DNA of 64,000 nucleotides from Phycisphaera sp. (GTDB taxonomy: Bacteria; Planctomycetota; Phycisphaerae; Phycisphaerales; UBA1924). The notes under the pieces are model-generated. The model saw nothing but the letters and a program-made list of their open reading frames with translations. It ran no database searches and was not told the origin of the DNA. The stretch covers positions 310,001 through 374,000 of the forward strand of contig JACKGZ010000002.1 in NCBI GenBank assembly GCA_020639255.1, in the 5' to 3' direction. The translations under genes were made by a program, and so were the position numbers. Within the stretch, counting starts at the first letter, position 1, and every line of letters begins with the position of its first letter. Below are positions 51,775 to 59,499 of this stretch, piece by piece.

Positions 51775-53043
51775 ATGTCACGACGGAAGCGGCGAATCCC
51801 GAAACTCACTTTCACGGCCAACCGCGGGATCGGGTGGCACGTCTCGTATCGAGACGCTGAGTCGGGCACGCCTCGTCGGTTCCGCTTTGGTCTTGTGAAC
51901 CAGACCGACAAGGCCGAAGCCGAGCGGCGCTATTCGAAGTGGCTGGCGGGTTATCTGAACGGTCAAGTTATTCCGGCTTCGAGTGACGACACCGCAAGAA
52001 AGCCAGCAACAGAACGTCTACCGGCATCGTTTGGTGTCGCGATCCGTTCCGGTTCGTTGATCGATGTCGCCAACGGATTCTTGGACTTTCAAGAATCTCG
52101 TGTGCGCGATCCTGACTCTCCGCGAGCAAGCGGGACTATTCATCCTGATGTGTTTCGGTACCGCACCCACTATGTGCGTGAATTTCTAAAGTTTATCAAC
52201 AGTCAGCATGGGCGGGGTGCTGCTGCTCGTCTCCGCGTATCCAATCTGACAATGCAGGAAGTAGAGGCATACAACCGCAATCTTGTTGAGCGTGGCTTGT
52301 CGGCTGCAACAGTCACACATGCGATGCAAGTCGTACGGCAGTTAGTCATACGCGCGGGCCGGCCAGAGCACGGCCAGCAGGTCTTGTCTTGGAACTGGGA
52401 TTCACGTGACCATTTTTCTGGCCGAGCGAAGAGAGCACGATCTCTGCCAACACTCAATCAGCTTCAACGCATGCTTGTTGCGACGGATCTGCAGGGAAGA
52501 GCCATGATTTGGACAGCCATTGGACTCGGCTTTGGTGCTCGTGATCTCTCGAAAGTTCGGGTAGGCCTGATCGATGCGGAGGGCTATGACTTGCGCCGGA
52601 GCAAAACCGGGATCGCGAGATACGGTAAGACTCCTCCTCGTGTTTGGGTCTATCTCGATCGGTTGATCCGGACCTCAGGGAAATCGACCGGTGATCTGGT
52701 CTTTCGTTCTGCAACCGGATTGCCTCTGGTCAGCGGTCGTGTTGACCGCGTCAACACATGGTGGGGCGGGCTCCGCGAGAAGATCGGCGAGAGCAAGGAC
52801 ACGATGAGTGGGTTCTATGTGCTCAGACACCTCGGCGCGACAGAGTATGGTTCCCGTCCCTCGTGCTCGCTCAGCGAGATGCGTTCTTGGCTCGGACACG
52901 CAACGAGCTCGGCGATGGCCGATGTCTACATGCGCCCAGTTGCCCCGGAACACCGCGAACTCGTGCTGTGGGTGCGGGACCAACTCGCAAGCGCCGATGA
53001 GGTCGAAGATCGGGATTCCAATCCGGCTTCACAGAAGGTCTGA
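51775..53043 (+). CDS. tyrosine recombinase (integrase)
   Basis: A 422-residue phage-type integrase. N-terminal SAM-like DNA-binding region with HPDVFRYRTHYVREFLKFI, then the catalytic domain: Arg256 (GFGARDLSKV), Lys277 (RRSKTG), YVLRHLGAT with Arg351, GHATSSAMADVY with His375 and the nucleophile Tyr385. The first His of the HxxR box is a Tyr, a change tolerated in some members. ATG at 51775 is preceded by GGAGATGAAGG; ATG at 51730 is also open. It faces inward from the junction and is the likely driver of integration into the portal gene. Confidence 0.92.
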   Translation: MSRRKRRIPKLTFTANRGIGWHVSYRDAESGTPRRFRFGLVNQTDKAEAERRYSKWLAGYLNGQVIPASSDDTARKPATERLPASFGVAIRSGSLIDVANGFLDFQESRVRDPDSPRASGTIHPDVFRYRTHYVREFLKFINSQHGRGAAARLRVSNLTMQEVEAYNRNLVERGLSAATVTHAMQVVRQLVIRAGRPEHGQQVLSWNWDSRDHFSGRAKRARSLPTLNQLQRMLVATDLQGRAMIWTAIGLGFGARDLSKVRVGLIDAEGYDLRRSKTGIARYGKTPPRVWVYLDRLIRTSGKSTGDLVFRSATGLPLVSGRVDRVNTWWGGLREKIGESKDTMSGFYVLRHLGATEYGSRPSCSLSEMRSWLGHATSSAMADVYMRPVAPEHRELVLWVRDQLASADEVEDRDSNPASQKV

Positions 53044-53349
53044 GAGATCACGGCGGATTCGAACCGGTTTTACGGGACCACGGCGGAGCCTCGCGTCTTC
53101 CCAGGCGACCACATCGCTCAGTCTCGCGAAGCGGACGCGTCCGCGCTGCTCGAACGGGAGTTCGCCTCGATCCATCGCAGCAATCACGCGAGACCTTCCC
53201 ATCCGCTCGCGGATGCGGATCTGCTCGACGCTCAGCCAAATCGGTTGCTGAGCTATGATATGGAGCGGTTGGGCGTGGTCCGTAATAGATCTTGGGTCAT
53301 GCTGCGACGGGCCGAATCCGTCCGAATTGTGATGGCTTGCGTTGCCCAT
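53029..53349 (-). CDS. excisionase-like helix-turn-helix protein
   Basis: A 106-residue protein with a MerR/excisionase-type winged helix: IWLSVEQIRIRERMGRSRVIAAMDRGELPFEQRGRVRFARLSDVVAWEDARL covers roughly residues 38-88 in pieces of the expected order. Excisionases direct an integrase to excise rather than integrate. Convergent with the integrase and overlapping its end by 15 bases. Start is uncertain (ATG 53349 used; GTG 53403 is possible), and the N-terminal part shows no conservation. Confidence 0.65.
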   Translation of the reverse strand: MGNASHHNSDGFGPSQHDPRSITDHAQPLHIIAQQPIWLSVEQIRIRERMGRSRVIAAMDRGELPFEQRGRVRFARLSDVVAWEDARLRRGPVKPVRIRRDLSDLL

Positions 53350-53425
53350 ACACCCCGTGCTGATGGGCGATGCAGGCAGGAACACGAGGCGGTGGCACAG
53401 CACATGCGCCTGGATCGTGATTGGC

Positions 53426-53932
53426 CTAGCCGCGTGTCCGCTTCATGGCGAGGAGCAGCAGATCCGCGATGGCGTCCTCGAACTGCGCCATCCCCAGCGG
53501 GTCGCCGGTGGATGGGCGTTCCAGTCGATCTCGCCGATCGATCACTGCCGCGAACTCCTCCTGCGACCTGATCGCCAGCGTCCAGAGCGCCCGGGTTACT
53601 TCGCTACCGTTGACCTTGGCTCCGAGGTAGGACGAGAGGGTCCGTGTCATCCGCTCCATCTCTTCGGCCTCGCTCCGCGAGACCCTCGTCTTGATCTGGA
53701 CTCTCGTCTCGCGCTTTCTGCGTGGCGCAAACTCGGTTGGGTTATGCGTCTCCTCCTCCGACTGATGCTCCATGTCCGCAACAGGATCAGGCATGTTCAT
53801 TGTGGCGGCTTGCTCGTTTGTCACCGGTGTGTCCGCTGTGTCATTCGTTCCATGCTGGATCGGTGCCACGATCGCGGCCACGCGATCCTTGAGCAGAGGG
53901 TTAGTTGCGGGCCGTTCTCTGCGTTTAGCCAT
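53426..53932 (-). CDS. small partition-partner or regulatory protein
   Basis: A 168-residue protein. A basic, Pro/Thr-rich N-terminus (MAKRRERPATNPLLKDRVAAIVAPI) precedes an acidic linker and a C-terminal domain with RVQIKTRVSRSEAEEMERMTRTLSSYLGAKVNGSEVTRALWTLAIR, which looks like a ribbon-helix-helix or small dimeric DNA-binding unit. Its ATG overlaps the ParA stop by about 8 bases. Location and size match ParG/ParB-type centromere-binding partners of ParA; that role is inferred. Confidence 0.6.
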   Translation of the reverse strand: MAKRRERPATNPLLKDRVAAIVAPIQHGTNDTADTPVTNEQAATMNMPDPVADMEHQSEEETHNPTEFAPRRKRETRVQIKTRVSRSEAEEMERMTRTLSSYLGAKVNGSEVTRALWTLAIRSQEEFAAVIDRRDRLERPSTGDPLGMAQFEDAIADLLLLAMKRTRG

Positions 53933-54818
53933 TGACCGACATCGCGCCGATGGCTCCGGCACCCTCCCCTGCCCCGGCTTCGGTTTGCTGCTGCGCCGCC
54001 AATCGGCTGATCATCTCCCGCGCCAGCAACCGGTACTCCTCGGCCACCTTGTGCGCGGGCTCGGTCTGGAAGATTGTCTTGCCATGCTGCTGGGCCATCG
54101 GCACCGCGACGGCGCTGCTGATCCGGGTCTTGAAGTCGCCGTACAACCCCGCCCCCTTGAACGTCTCCTCGACCCAGCCCAGGATCTCCGAGGCCAGCCT
54201 CGTGCGGCGGTTGACGCAGGAGAGCACGACCCCGAGGAGCCTGAGGTCGGGGTTGTTGTGCTGACGGACTGTGTCGATGTCGCTCATCGCGTCATTGAGC
54301 CCTTCGATTGCTAACCGCTCGGGCGTGGCCGTCAGGATGAACCACTCCGCCACGCGGTAGGCAGCGGCCGTCGGTGTGTTGATGTTCGGGGCGGTGTCCA
54401 GGAAGACGAAATCCCACCGCCCCGACGCGACGATCTTTTGGATGGGCCGCCGCAGGCAATCACGGTAGTCGGTCAGCCGGTGCTTCTGGATGAGCTCTCC
54501 ATCAATGCGCTCTAGGTCCCGGCTCGACGGGATCAGGCTGACGCCCTGGGGCATCTCGATCCCCTCCTCCGCGTCGGTTGTGAGCGCGACTGAGATCGGG
54601 TCCTCGTCACCAAGGAGGACCTCGTAGCTGCCCTGGTAGCTCTCCGATGGGATGCCGAAGCAGCGCGTGGCGCCGCAGTTGGCGTCGAGGTCGATGATGA
54701 GGGAACGCTTGCCGAGCGTTCCGAGCGCCGCGGCGAGGTTCACGGCGGTCGTCGTCTTGCCCACGCCCCCCTTCTGGTTGCCGACGGCGATCACGTATGT
54801 AGTCGTTGCTGTAGTCAT
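53925..54818 (-). CDS. parA: ParA-type partition ATPase
   Basis: A 297-residue Walker-type ATPase that segregates plasmids or elements by binding nucleoid DNA and a centromere-bound partner. The deviant Walker A is NQKGGVGKTTTAVNLA (14-29), then LIIDLDANCGATRCFG and the Walker B-like FVFLDTAPNINTPT. No N-terminal wHTH, so it is of the smaller ParA type. Start ATG 54818 preceded by GGAGAA. It is cotranscribed with the downstream small protein and lies next to a palindrome array that could be the centromere. Confidence 0.9.
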   Translation of the reverse strand: MTTATTTYVIAVGNQKGGVGKTTTAVNLAAALGTLGKRSLIIDLDANCGATRCFGIPSESYQGSYEVLLGDEDPISVALTTDAEEGIEMPQGVSLIPSSRDLERIDGELIQKHRLTDYRDCLRRPIQKIVASGRWDFVFLDTAPNINTPTAAAYRVAEWFILTATPERLAIEGLNDAMSDIDTVRQHNNPDLRLLGVVLSCVNRRTRLASEILGWVEETFKGAGLYGDFKTRISSAVAVPMAQQHGKTIFQTEPAHKVAEEYRLLAREMISRLAAQQQTEAGAGEGAGAIGAMSVNG

Positions 54819-54821
54819 GAC

Positions 54822-54830
54822 TTCTCCACA
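54822..54830 (+). promoter_or_regulatory. DnaA-box-like sequence
   Basis: TTCTCCACA, differing from TTATCCACA by one base, just ahead of the parA start. A second such site is at 54999. Possible origin component or chance match. Confidence 0.3.
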
Positions 54831-54871
54831 GGTTTGTTGCGAGGTACTCGATTGCGCGGTTTGACACCGAT

Positions 54872-55103
54872 GGGAACCGGTCGCCCGGGGACGGGCGAGC
54901 GGGACCAGTCGACATGGACCGTTCGAGAAGGACCGGTTGCGCGGTCCCACTCCCACAGTGCCACAAGCGATCGGCGAGGGTCAACGGCGGATTTGGAGTT
55001 GTCCACAGCTTCTGGGACCGCGCGTGAGGAACCGGTTACGTGGTCCCGGTTGATCGGTCCCGCTTAAGAGGTCACGGTCGACCGGGACCGATCGAGTGGT
55101 CCC
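54872..55103. repeat. array of GGGACC-type palindromes upstream of parA
   Basis: About 230 bases with repeated inverted units of the form GGGACC(N7-8)GGTCCC or variants: 54901-54920, 54930-54948 (GGACCGGTTGCGCGGTCCC), 55014-55033, 55028-55047 (GGAACCGGTTACGTGGTCCC) and 55084-55103 (GGGACCGATCGAGTGGTCCC). Spacing varies between about 15 and 60 bases. Position between parA and the replication-like gene suggests a partition centromere or regulator iterons. Confidence 0.75.
54999..55007 (+). promoter_or_regulatory. DnaA-box-like sequence TTGTCCACA
   Basis: TTGTCCACA lies inside the palindrome array, one mismatch from the TTATCCACA consensus. Together with the site at 54822 and the neighbouring wHTH gene it hints at a replication origin. 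Confidence 0.4.
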
Positions 55104-55427
55104 ACTTGTATTCAGACCTGGAAGTTGGCGCATCGAGCGCGTCTTGACGCACCTCAGCGACTCGCACAGTGTGGATCCAACGTAATCGGCCCCGCGTGCC
55201 CGAGCCGCGTCCGCGGCGAGAGCGGGGGGCCACTCCATGCAGAGCGCATGGCCCAGAAGCCAAGGAAGCCACTCCGTGCCCCGGGATGGCCCCGCCGCTG
55301 GCGAAGCCTTGCGGCCCTACCGAAACGTACTTCACACGTTGATATCTGAAGATATCGCGAACGGTCGGGCTCGTCAACGGCGGAAGCCGGCCCGGCCGAG
55401 GTGTCCGTGTGCGGAAAGGATACCGCG
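55104..55427. other. non-coding stretch between palindrome array and replication-like gene
   Basis: About 320 bases. The only clear structure is GATATC-TGAA-GATATC at 55341-55356, an inverted repeat that could be the operator or part of the promoter of the downstream gene. Open frames here lack conserved character and were not called. Confidence 0.5.
55341..55356. promoter_or_regulatory. GATATC inverted repeat ahead of the replication-like gene
   Basis: GATATC (55341-55346) and GATATC (55351-55356), four bases apart. It lies 72 bases upstream of the ATG at 55428, a plausible autoregulatory operator. Confidence 0.45.
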
Positions 55428-56942
55428 ATGACTACTCACACCAACACACCTCCCAAGCAGGCCGATGACGGCCCCCCAAAAGGCGTCTGGACGCACCACA
55501 TCGCTGGCCGATACCGGGCGATCCAGGTCCGACAGCTCGCGATGGCTTGGTGGTGCTACCGGGAGAGCCACATCTCGTTCAGGCAGCTCCGCGTCTATAT
55601 GGCCGCCCATGAGATGGCCGAGCGGCGGCGCTACACCAAGCCGGGCGGGCGCACAAAGGCGTCGTACTCTCTCGACGAACTTAAAGCGATCGTCGGGGGC
55701 AGGGGGTCAGAATCGGCCGACGCGGCGCTCAACGCCGATATCAGGCGGCTTGCGAGACTCGGGATGGTTTCGATCTCGGGGCACGCCATCGGTTTCGCCG
55801 AAGCCATTGACGACATCGAGCTTGAGGACGTCTCGGGGTTCCATGCCATGATGGCCAAGCTCCCGCACCCGGACCGCACCGTGCCCGTGCCGAGGCGCGT
55901 GCTCCGCGCAACGGCGGCGGGGTTCACGCGAGGGATGACGGCGGTCGTCCTGGCCATGCTCATCCGTTCGCTGTTCTGGCACAGGGATCGGGGCGCATTC
56001 CGCGTCGACGGGCGGACTAAGCGAGAGTGGATCGCGGACGTGTTCGGGGTTTCGCTCCGGAGCGTGACCGAGGGCCGGGCGCGGCTCATCGGCCTCGGGT
56101 GGCTCGTGCCCCGCGAGACCTCGCAGTTTCTCCTGAACCGCTACGGGGCGCACGACCAGATCAACACTGAGTGGTCAACCGCGGTCGCTGACAGCGGAGC
56201 AGGGGAGAAGCGCGACGCCGAGCAAGGCGGTTCTGCCAGACTATCGGGTGTATTTCAGGGTGAATCTGCTAGCCCATTAAACAGATCGCTTCCCCAAGAG
56301 GGGAATCACATAAACAACAGAACCTCCGCCCATCCAGCAGAGCATGGGTGGGCAGGCCCGTCTGGTGTCTCTCTGCGTTCGACTTTGGGCAGTAGGAAAG
56401 AGAGACCACCGGCTCGCGGGAGTGGGGGGGCGTCTGGGTCTCCCAACATCCGCGACATCCGCTCGGCCGATCTCTCCGACACGGACCGTCTGCTCGAACT
56501 CCACCGTCAAGCCTGCAAGCTCGGCCTGGCACACGCGAGCGAGCACGGGCGGATGACGTTCTTCTCGCTCGCCGAGCGGGCCAGGTCGCGCGGCAAACGG
56601 GCGGGAGCCTTATTTTACTGGCTGATTCGCGAGCAAAAAACAGCGTTCATCACACTCAGCGACGAGGACGAGGCGGCGCGTCGGCTCCGCGAGCACCTAA
56701 ACACCGGCGGAAGTCTGCTCAGACCGTCATCGCCGGAGCCCGCGGCGTCGCCCCCGCCGTTCAGTCAGGATGAGCATATCGTCGTGGCCTGTCTCAGAAT
56801 CGCGTGCCAGCGGGGCCTTGATCCCTTCCACGTTGCACGTCGGGCGAGGGGCTGGACGAGAGACGAGTGGGACGAGGCCCGTCACGCGCATCTGCAAGCC
56901 CAGCACGCCAGGTGGCGTGGCGAGACCAAGGATGCAGAATGA
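55428..56942 (+). CDS. winged-helix protein, putative replication initiator
   Basis: A 504-residue protein with ATG at 55428 and AAAGGA seven bases upstream. The N-terminal half has two segments that look like wHTH domains: FRQLRVYMAAHEMAERRRY through SADAALNADIRRLARLGMVSISGH, and WIADVFGVSLRSVTEGRARLIGLGWLV. The middle (about 265-345) is low-complexity and Ser/Pro-rich; the C-terminal half is helical with repeated segments (FFSLAERARSRGKRAGALFYWLI and ACQRGLDPFHVARRARGWTRDEW) as in replication proteins of some plasmids. Placement next to parA and an iteron-like array supports a replication role; I know no exact family. Confidence 0.6.
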   Translation: MTTHTNTPPKQADDGPPKGVWTHHIAGRYRAIQVRQLAMAWWCYRESHISFRQLRVYMAAHEMAERRRYTKPGGRTKASYSLDELKAIVGGRGSESADAALNADIRRLARLGMVSISGHAIGFAEAIDDIELEDVSGFHAMMAKLPHPDRTVPVPRRVLRATAAGFTRGMTAVVLAMLIRSLFWHRDRGAFRVDGRTKREWIADVFGVSLRSVTEGRARLIGLGWLVPRETSQFLLNRYGAHDQINTEWSTAVADSGAGEKRDAEQGGSARLSGVFQGESASPLNRSLPQEGNHINNRTSAHPAEHGWAGPSGVSLRSTLGSRKERPPARGSGGASGSPNIRDIRSADLSDTDRLLELHRQACKLGLAHASEHGRMTFFSLAERARSRGKRAGALFYWLIREQKTAFITLSDEDEAARRLREHLNTGGSLLRPSSPEPAASPPPFSQDEHIVVACLRIACQRGLDPFHVARRARGWTRDEWDEARHAHLQAQHARWRGETKDAE

Positions 56943-57850
56943 AGAAGCTGTTCAGCAAGCGGAACCGAGCCCCCAAGGCATCGACCGGACCCGAGTTCTC
57001 TGAACGCACCAGGCGGCGGATCTGGCACACGCTGGAGGAGACGTGCGAGCAGCGGAGCTGGTCGTCGAGCGGCGGAAGCTGGGAGCGGCTCATGGAGCTG
57101 ACGGCTCAGCGTGCCGTCCGCGAGTACGGCGTTCTCCCGGGCCAGGAGAGCCCGGGCTATCACACGGATCACATCCCGCAGATCACAAGGTACTTCTTCT
57201 GGTGCAGCACCGACGAGTTCTGTGACCTGCTTGAGATGCTCTTTCAGTTCTTCCGAGAGGGCCTGACGCAGCGCGAGGTCGACCTGCTGAACGGCATCCT
57301 GGAGGAGGAGGGGGTCGCCTTCGAGCTCACGCCGCTGAGCAGGCGGGAACTCGATCGCGTGCCGGGCCGTCCGGGCACCCCCATTGAAATCACATATCCC
57401 ATGATCATCCGGCGTGATCACGCCTTCGCGAACGCCGAGATCGTCGATGGTGCTCTTGCGCTCCTCACCCACGCAGACCTCGCCGACGTGAACGCCGAGT
57501 TTCTTGAGGCTTTCCGTGCGCAGCGCGACGGCCGGTACGACGACGCGATCACGAGAGCGGCGGCTTCGTTCGAGAGCCTGCTGCGGATCGTGTGCAAGCA
57601 AAAGGGCTGGACCCACAAGCCGAGCGCGACGTGCGGCGATCTCGTGGGTGTCTGCCTCCGCGAGAACCTTCTGCCCGGTGAGTACAAGCCCGTGCTGATC
57701 TCACAGGCCGCCATTCGCAATGAGCACAGCTCGTCGCACGGCAAGGGCGGCAAGCCGTCGGTCGAGATCTCGGACCATCACGCGAACCACGCAATCCGCA
57801 TCACGGCCGCGAACATGCTCTTGGTGGCTTCGGCTGCGGGGATGTCGTAG
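56939..57850 (+). CDS. Abi-C/HEPN-type abortive infection-like protein
   Basis: A 303-residue protein; the ATG overlaps the preceding stop (ATGA). Residues 30-130 resemble the N-terminal domains found with AbiJ-like proteins (WCSTDEFCDLLEMLFQFFREG). The C-terminal part (about 190-300) matches Abi-C: YDDAITRAAASFESLLRIVCK, TCGDLVGVCL and an R-x6-H motif, Arg260-NEHSSS-His267, the catalytic pair of HEPN ribonucleases, followed by HANHAIRITAANMLLVASAA. Such proteins cleave RNA to stop phage growth or act as regulated toxins. It is cotranscribed with the replication-like gene, so it could also be a plasmid addiction or copy-control factor. Confidence 0.7.
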   Translation: MKKLFSKRNRAPKASTGPEFSERTRRRIWHTLEETCEQRSWSSSGGSWERLMELTAQRAVREYGVLPGQESPGYHTDHIPQITRYFFWCSTDEFCDLLEMLFQFFREGLTQREVDLLNGILEEEGVAFELTPLSRRELDRVPGRPGTPIEITYPMIIRRDHAFANAEIVDGALALLTHADLADVNAEFLEAFRAQRDGRYDDAITRAAASFESLLRIVCKQKGWTHKPSATCGDLVGVCLRENLLPGEYKPVLISQAAIRNEHSSSHGKGGKPSVEISDHHANHAIRITAANMLLVASAAGMS

Positions 57851-57969
57851 GTCCGGTGAGCGGTGGGGGTGGGGGCCGTTGTCTCAAGCAGGCCGCTCCG
57901 AGCGCTCGTGTTGATCCATCGATGCTGACGCTACCACGGCGGGCGGAGCCACAAGCAGAATGACGGTTT

Positions 57970-57984
57970 CCGGCCTCCGGCCGG
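57970..57984. other. hairpin in the 225-base gap before the small conserved gene
   Basis: CCGGCC (57970-57975), a 3-base loop and GGCCGG (57979-57984). The gap 57851-58075 also contains GCGGGCGGAGCCACAAGCAG. I have seen similar leaders in front of small genes of mobile elements; it may be a regulatory 5' region. Confidence 0.35.
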
Positions 57985-58075
57985 ACCCTCCGCAATTCCG
58001 CTTGCCGCCCCACAGAGCCCTTGTCCCCGTGGTTTGTGCTCGGCATCGGTCAACACAAACGAAAGGAGCATGACC

Positions 58076-58339
58076 ATGACAACGAACCAGAACACACCCA
58101 TCCTGTCCCTCACCGACGGCCGCATCAAGGCGGCGATCTGGAAGAACCAGAGCGAGAAGGGGGCCTTCTACTCCGTCACGTTCACCAGGTCGTACCGTGA
58201 CGACACGGGCGACTGGCACGACACCGAGAGCTTCTCCGGCACCGAGCTCCTGATCCTCGGCCGGCTGTCCGTCCGGGCCTACGACGCGATCGCGAAGCTT
58301 CGATCCGAAGACCGGTCCGCCGATGCCGACGCGGCCTGA
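58076..58339 (+). CDS. small conserved mobile-element protein
   Basis: An 87-residue protein with AAAGGAGC seven bases before the ATG at 58076 (an ATG at 58070 is also possible). Core pattern IKAAIWKNQSEKGAFYSVTFTRSYRD through GTELLILGRLSVRAYDAI is found in many short proteins on integrative elements; the first strands look like a small OB or beta-sandwich fold. The role is not known to me. It is followed by a strong GC hairpin shared with the gene on the other strand. Confidence 0.75.
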   Translation: MTTNQNTPILSLTDGRIKAAIWKNQSEKGAFYSVTFTRSYRDDTGDWHDTESFSGTELLILGRLSVRAYDAIAKLRSEDRSADADAA

Positions 58340-58352
58340 TCGCCCCACGCGG

Positions 58353-58374
58353 GGGCCGGCCGACCCGCCGGCCC
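58353..58374. terminator. bidirectional terminator-like hairpin
   Basis: GGGCCGGC (58353-58360) pairs with GCCGGCCC (58367-58374) between the ends of two convergent small genes. Only short T-containing tails follow, but the position suits both strands. Confidence 0.55.
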
Positions 58375-58380
58375 TCGCAT

Positions 58381-58560
58381 TTAGTTCGGGGTCCGCAGCG
58401 AGATCTTCTTCTCGTGGGCCTTGGCCTCGACCGAGCGGACCGTCCGCTGGAGTGACTTGGCGATCGAGGTGGTCGGCTTGTCGTTCTTGGCGAGCTGACG
58501 GAGCTGCTTGATGTCGCCTGCCGTCCACTTCGTGCCGTGTTTCGATGGTTTCCCTGCCAT
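58381..58560 (-). CDS. small SANT/Myb-like DNA-binding protein
   Basis: A 59-residue basic protein with ATG at 58560. Sequence starts MAGKPSKHGTKWTAGDIKQL and continues with LAKNDKPTTSIAKSLQRTVRSVEAKAHEKK in pieces; the pattern WTxxDIKQLRxLAK, TxxIAxxLxRTxxSVxxKA matches a widespread small family with a SANT/Myb-like helix-turn-helix. It is common on plasmids and integrative elements and probably binds DNA or regulates neighbours. It lies on the opposite strand to the 58076 gene with 41 bases between them. Confidence 0.75.
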   Translation of the reverse strand: MAGKPSKHGTKWTAGDIKQLRQLAKNDKPTTSIAKSLQRTVRSVEAKAHEKKISLRTPN

Positions 58561-58591
58561 GCGTCGGCTCCTTTCGGGTGCCAGTATACCG

Positions 58592-58894
58592 CTAGAGCGT
58601 GTCCAGCTCGTCCTGTCGTTGATGACGGATGCGCAAGATGTGGACTTCTTGTCCGATCACCGTGTAGATCACCCGGTGCGAGCGGTGCAGGAGCTGGCGG
58701 AGCTCGTCTTCGACGTGATCGTTCTCGCGCGCGTGCCCGCAGCGGTGAGGGTGTGTCTGAAGTGAGTCGAGTTTCTCGCTCAGCTCGGTGAACCAACGCC
58801 TGGCGGTCTCCGGCGAGCCTTCTTCGGCGATGTAGTCCGCGGCTTTGAGCGCTTCGTCCAGGGCTTCACGGTGCAGGATCACGCGGTAGGGCAT
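58592..58894 (-). CDS. RelE/ParE-family toxin
   Basis: A 100-residue toxin of the RelE/ParE superfamily. Pattern YRVILHREALDEALKAADYI, TARRWFTELSEKLDSLQTHPHRCG and HRVIYTVIGQEVHILRIRHQRQDEL matches the typical helix-hairpin followed by beta sheet. ParE toxins inhibit gyrase and RelE cleaves mRNA; which applies cannot be decided here. It begins directly after the stop of the antitoxin gene, so antitoxin is made first from the same transcript. Confidence 0.88.
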   Translation of the reverse strand: MPYRVILHREALDEALKAADYIAEEGSPETARRWFTELSEKLDSLQTHPHRCGHARENDHVEDELRQLLHRSHRVIYTVIGQEVHILRIRHQRQDELDTL

Positions 58895-59197
58895 CTACCC
58901 GCCATGTGTCGGCTCGATGCCCAGCCGTTCTCCGATCTCTTTCACCGCTTCCTCGAGCGGGACGCCCGCCTCTCCGCGTTTCACGCCGGCGAGACGATCG
59001 CGGATGATGCGCACGTCCTCGGCGAGCTGCACCTGGTCGAGCAGCTTCTGGTACGCGGCCACGTCCTGGACCACCACGCGGGCCGAGCCGTTGACGGTGA
59101 GCACCTCGGGCTTGCCGGTCTGGGCGAGCCTCTGGATGTGGGCCTTGTGGTCCCGCAGGAACCCGGTCATCGGGTGGATGTCGTTGAGATCAACCAT
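58895..59197 (-). CDS. Phd/YefM-family antitoxin
   Basis: A 100-residue antitoxin with the Phd/YefM N-terminal DNA-binding domain (LNDIHPMTGFLRDHKAHIQRL, then VLTVNGSARVVVQDVAAYQKLLD). The acidic C-terminus wraps and neutralises the toxin. It is followed without a gap by the toxin gene. Upstream at 59212-59242 are two perfect palindromes that are likely its operators. The pair should stabilise the mobile element. Confidence 0.9.
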   Translation of the reverse strand: MVDLNDIHPMTGFLRDHKAHIQRLAQTGKPEVLTVNGSARVVVQDVAAYQKLLDQVQLAEDVRIIRDRLAGVKRGEAGVPLEEAVKEIGERLGIEPTHGG

Positions 59198-59211
59198 GCG
59201 TGCCTCATCAC

Positions 59212-59242
59212 AGAATTATCATATAATTCTATGATATATCAT
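59212..59242 (-). promoter_or_regulatory. two perfect palindromes, putative antitoxin operators
   Basis: AGAATTAT-CAT-ATAATTCT (59212-59230) is an 8-bp inverted repeat and ATGATATATCAT (59231-59242) is a 12-bp palindrome directly next to it. They lie 15 bases upstream of the antitoxin ATG, in an AT-rich promoter region, as expected for autorepressed Phd-type operons. Confidence 0.7.
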
Positions 59243-59499
59243 CGGATCGCTGCCTGTCAAGCTTGATCTCAGCGTGTGGGAACCGGATCGGGAACCCGGC
59301 GTCCAAAGACGGCGGTGGGGGATGGAATGGCCCGCTCATAACCTGTTTGTGGTGCCAGTGATCGCAAAATGATGGTTATCCGAGAGCTTCGTGGCAGAAT
59401 TCCGATGTACGCCAGGCTGTTTTGTGCGGTGTATGTTAGCATTGCGTTGGATGCCCGGGTGTCGGGCATTGGGTTCCGAGTTGGAGAAAGGAATTAGCA
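59243..59499. other. non-coding gap between toxin-antitoxin pair and cargo gene
   Basis: About 257 bases. Contains GCCCGGGTGTCGGGC-like hairpin near 59455-59470 and the ribosome site GAGAAAGGAATTAGCA before the ATG at 59500. No gene seen. Confidence 0.5.

Noticed and set aside
54872..55103. CRISPR array
   Set aside because: Repeats are short, palindromic and irregularly spaced, there are no uniform spacers and no cas genes.
55072..55377. 101-codon minus-strand frame upstream of the replication-like gene
   Set aside because: No ribosome site, no conserved character, and it crosses the palindrome array.
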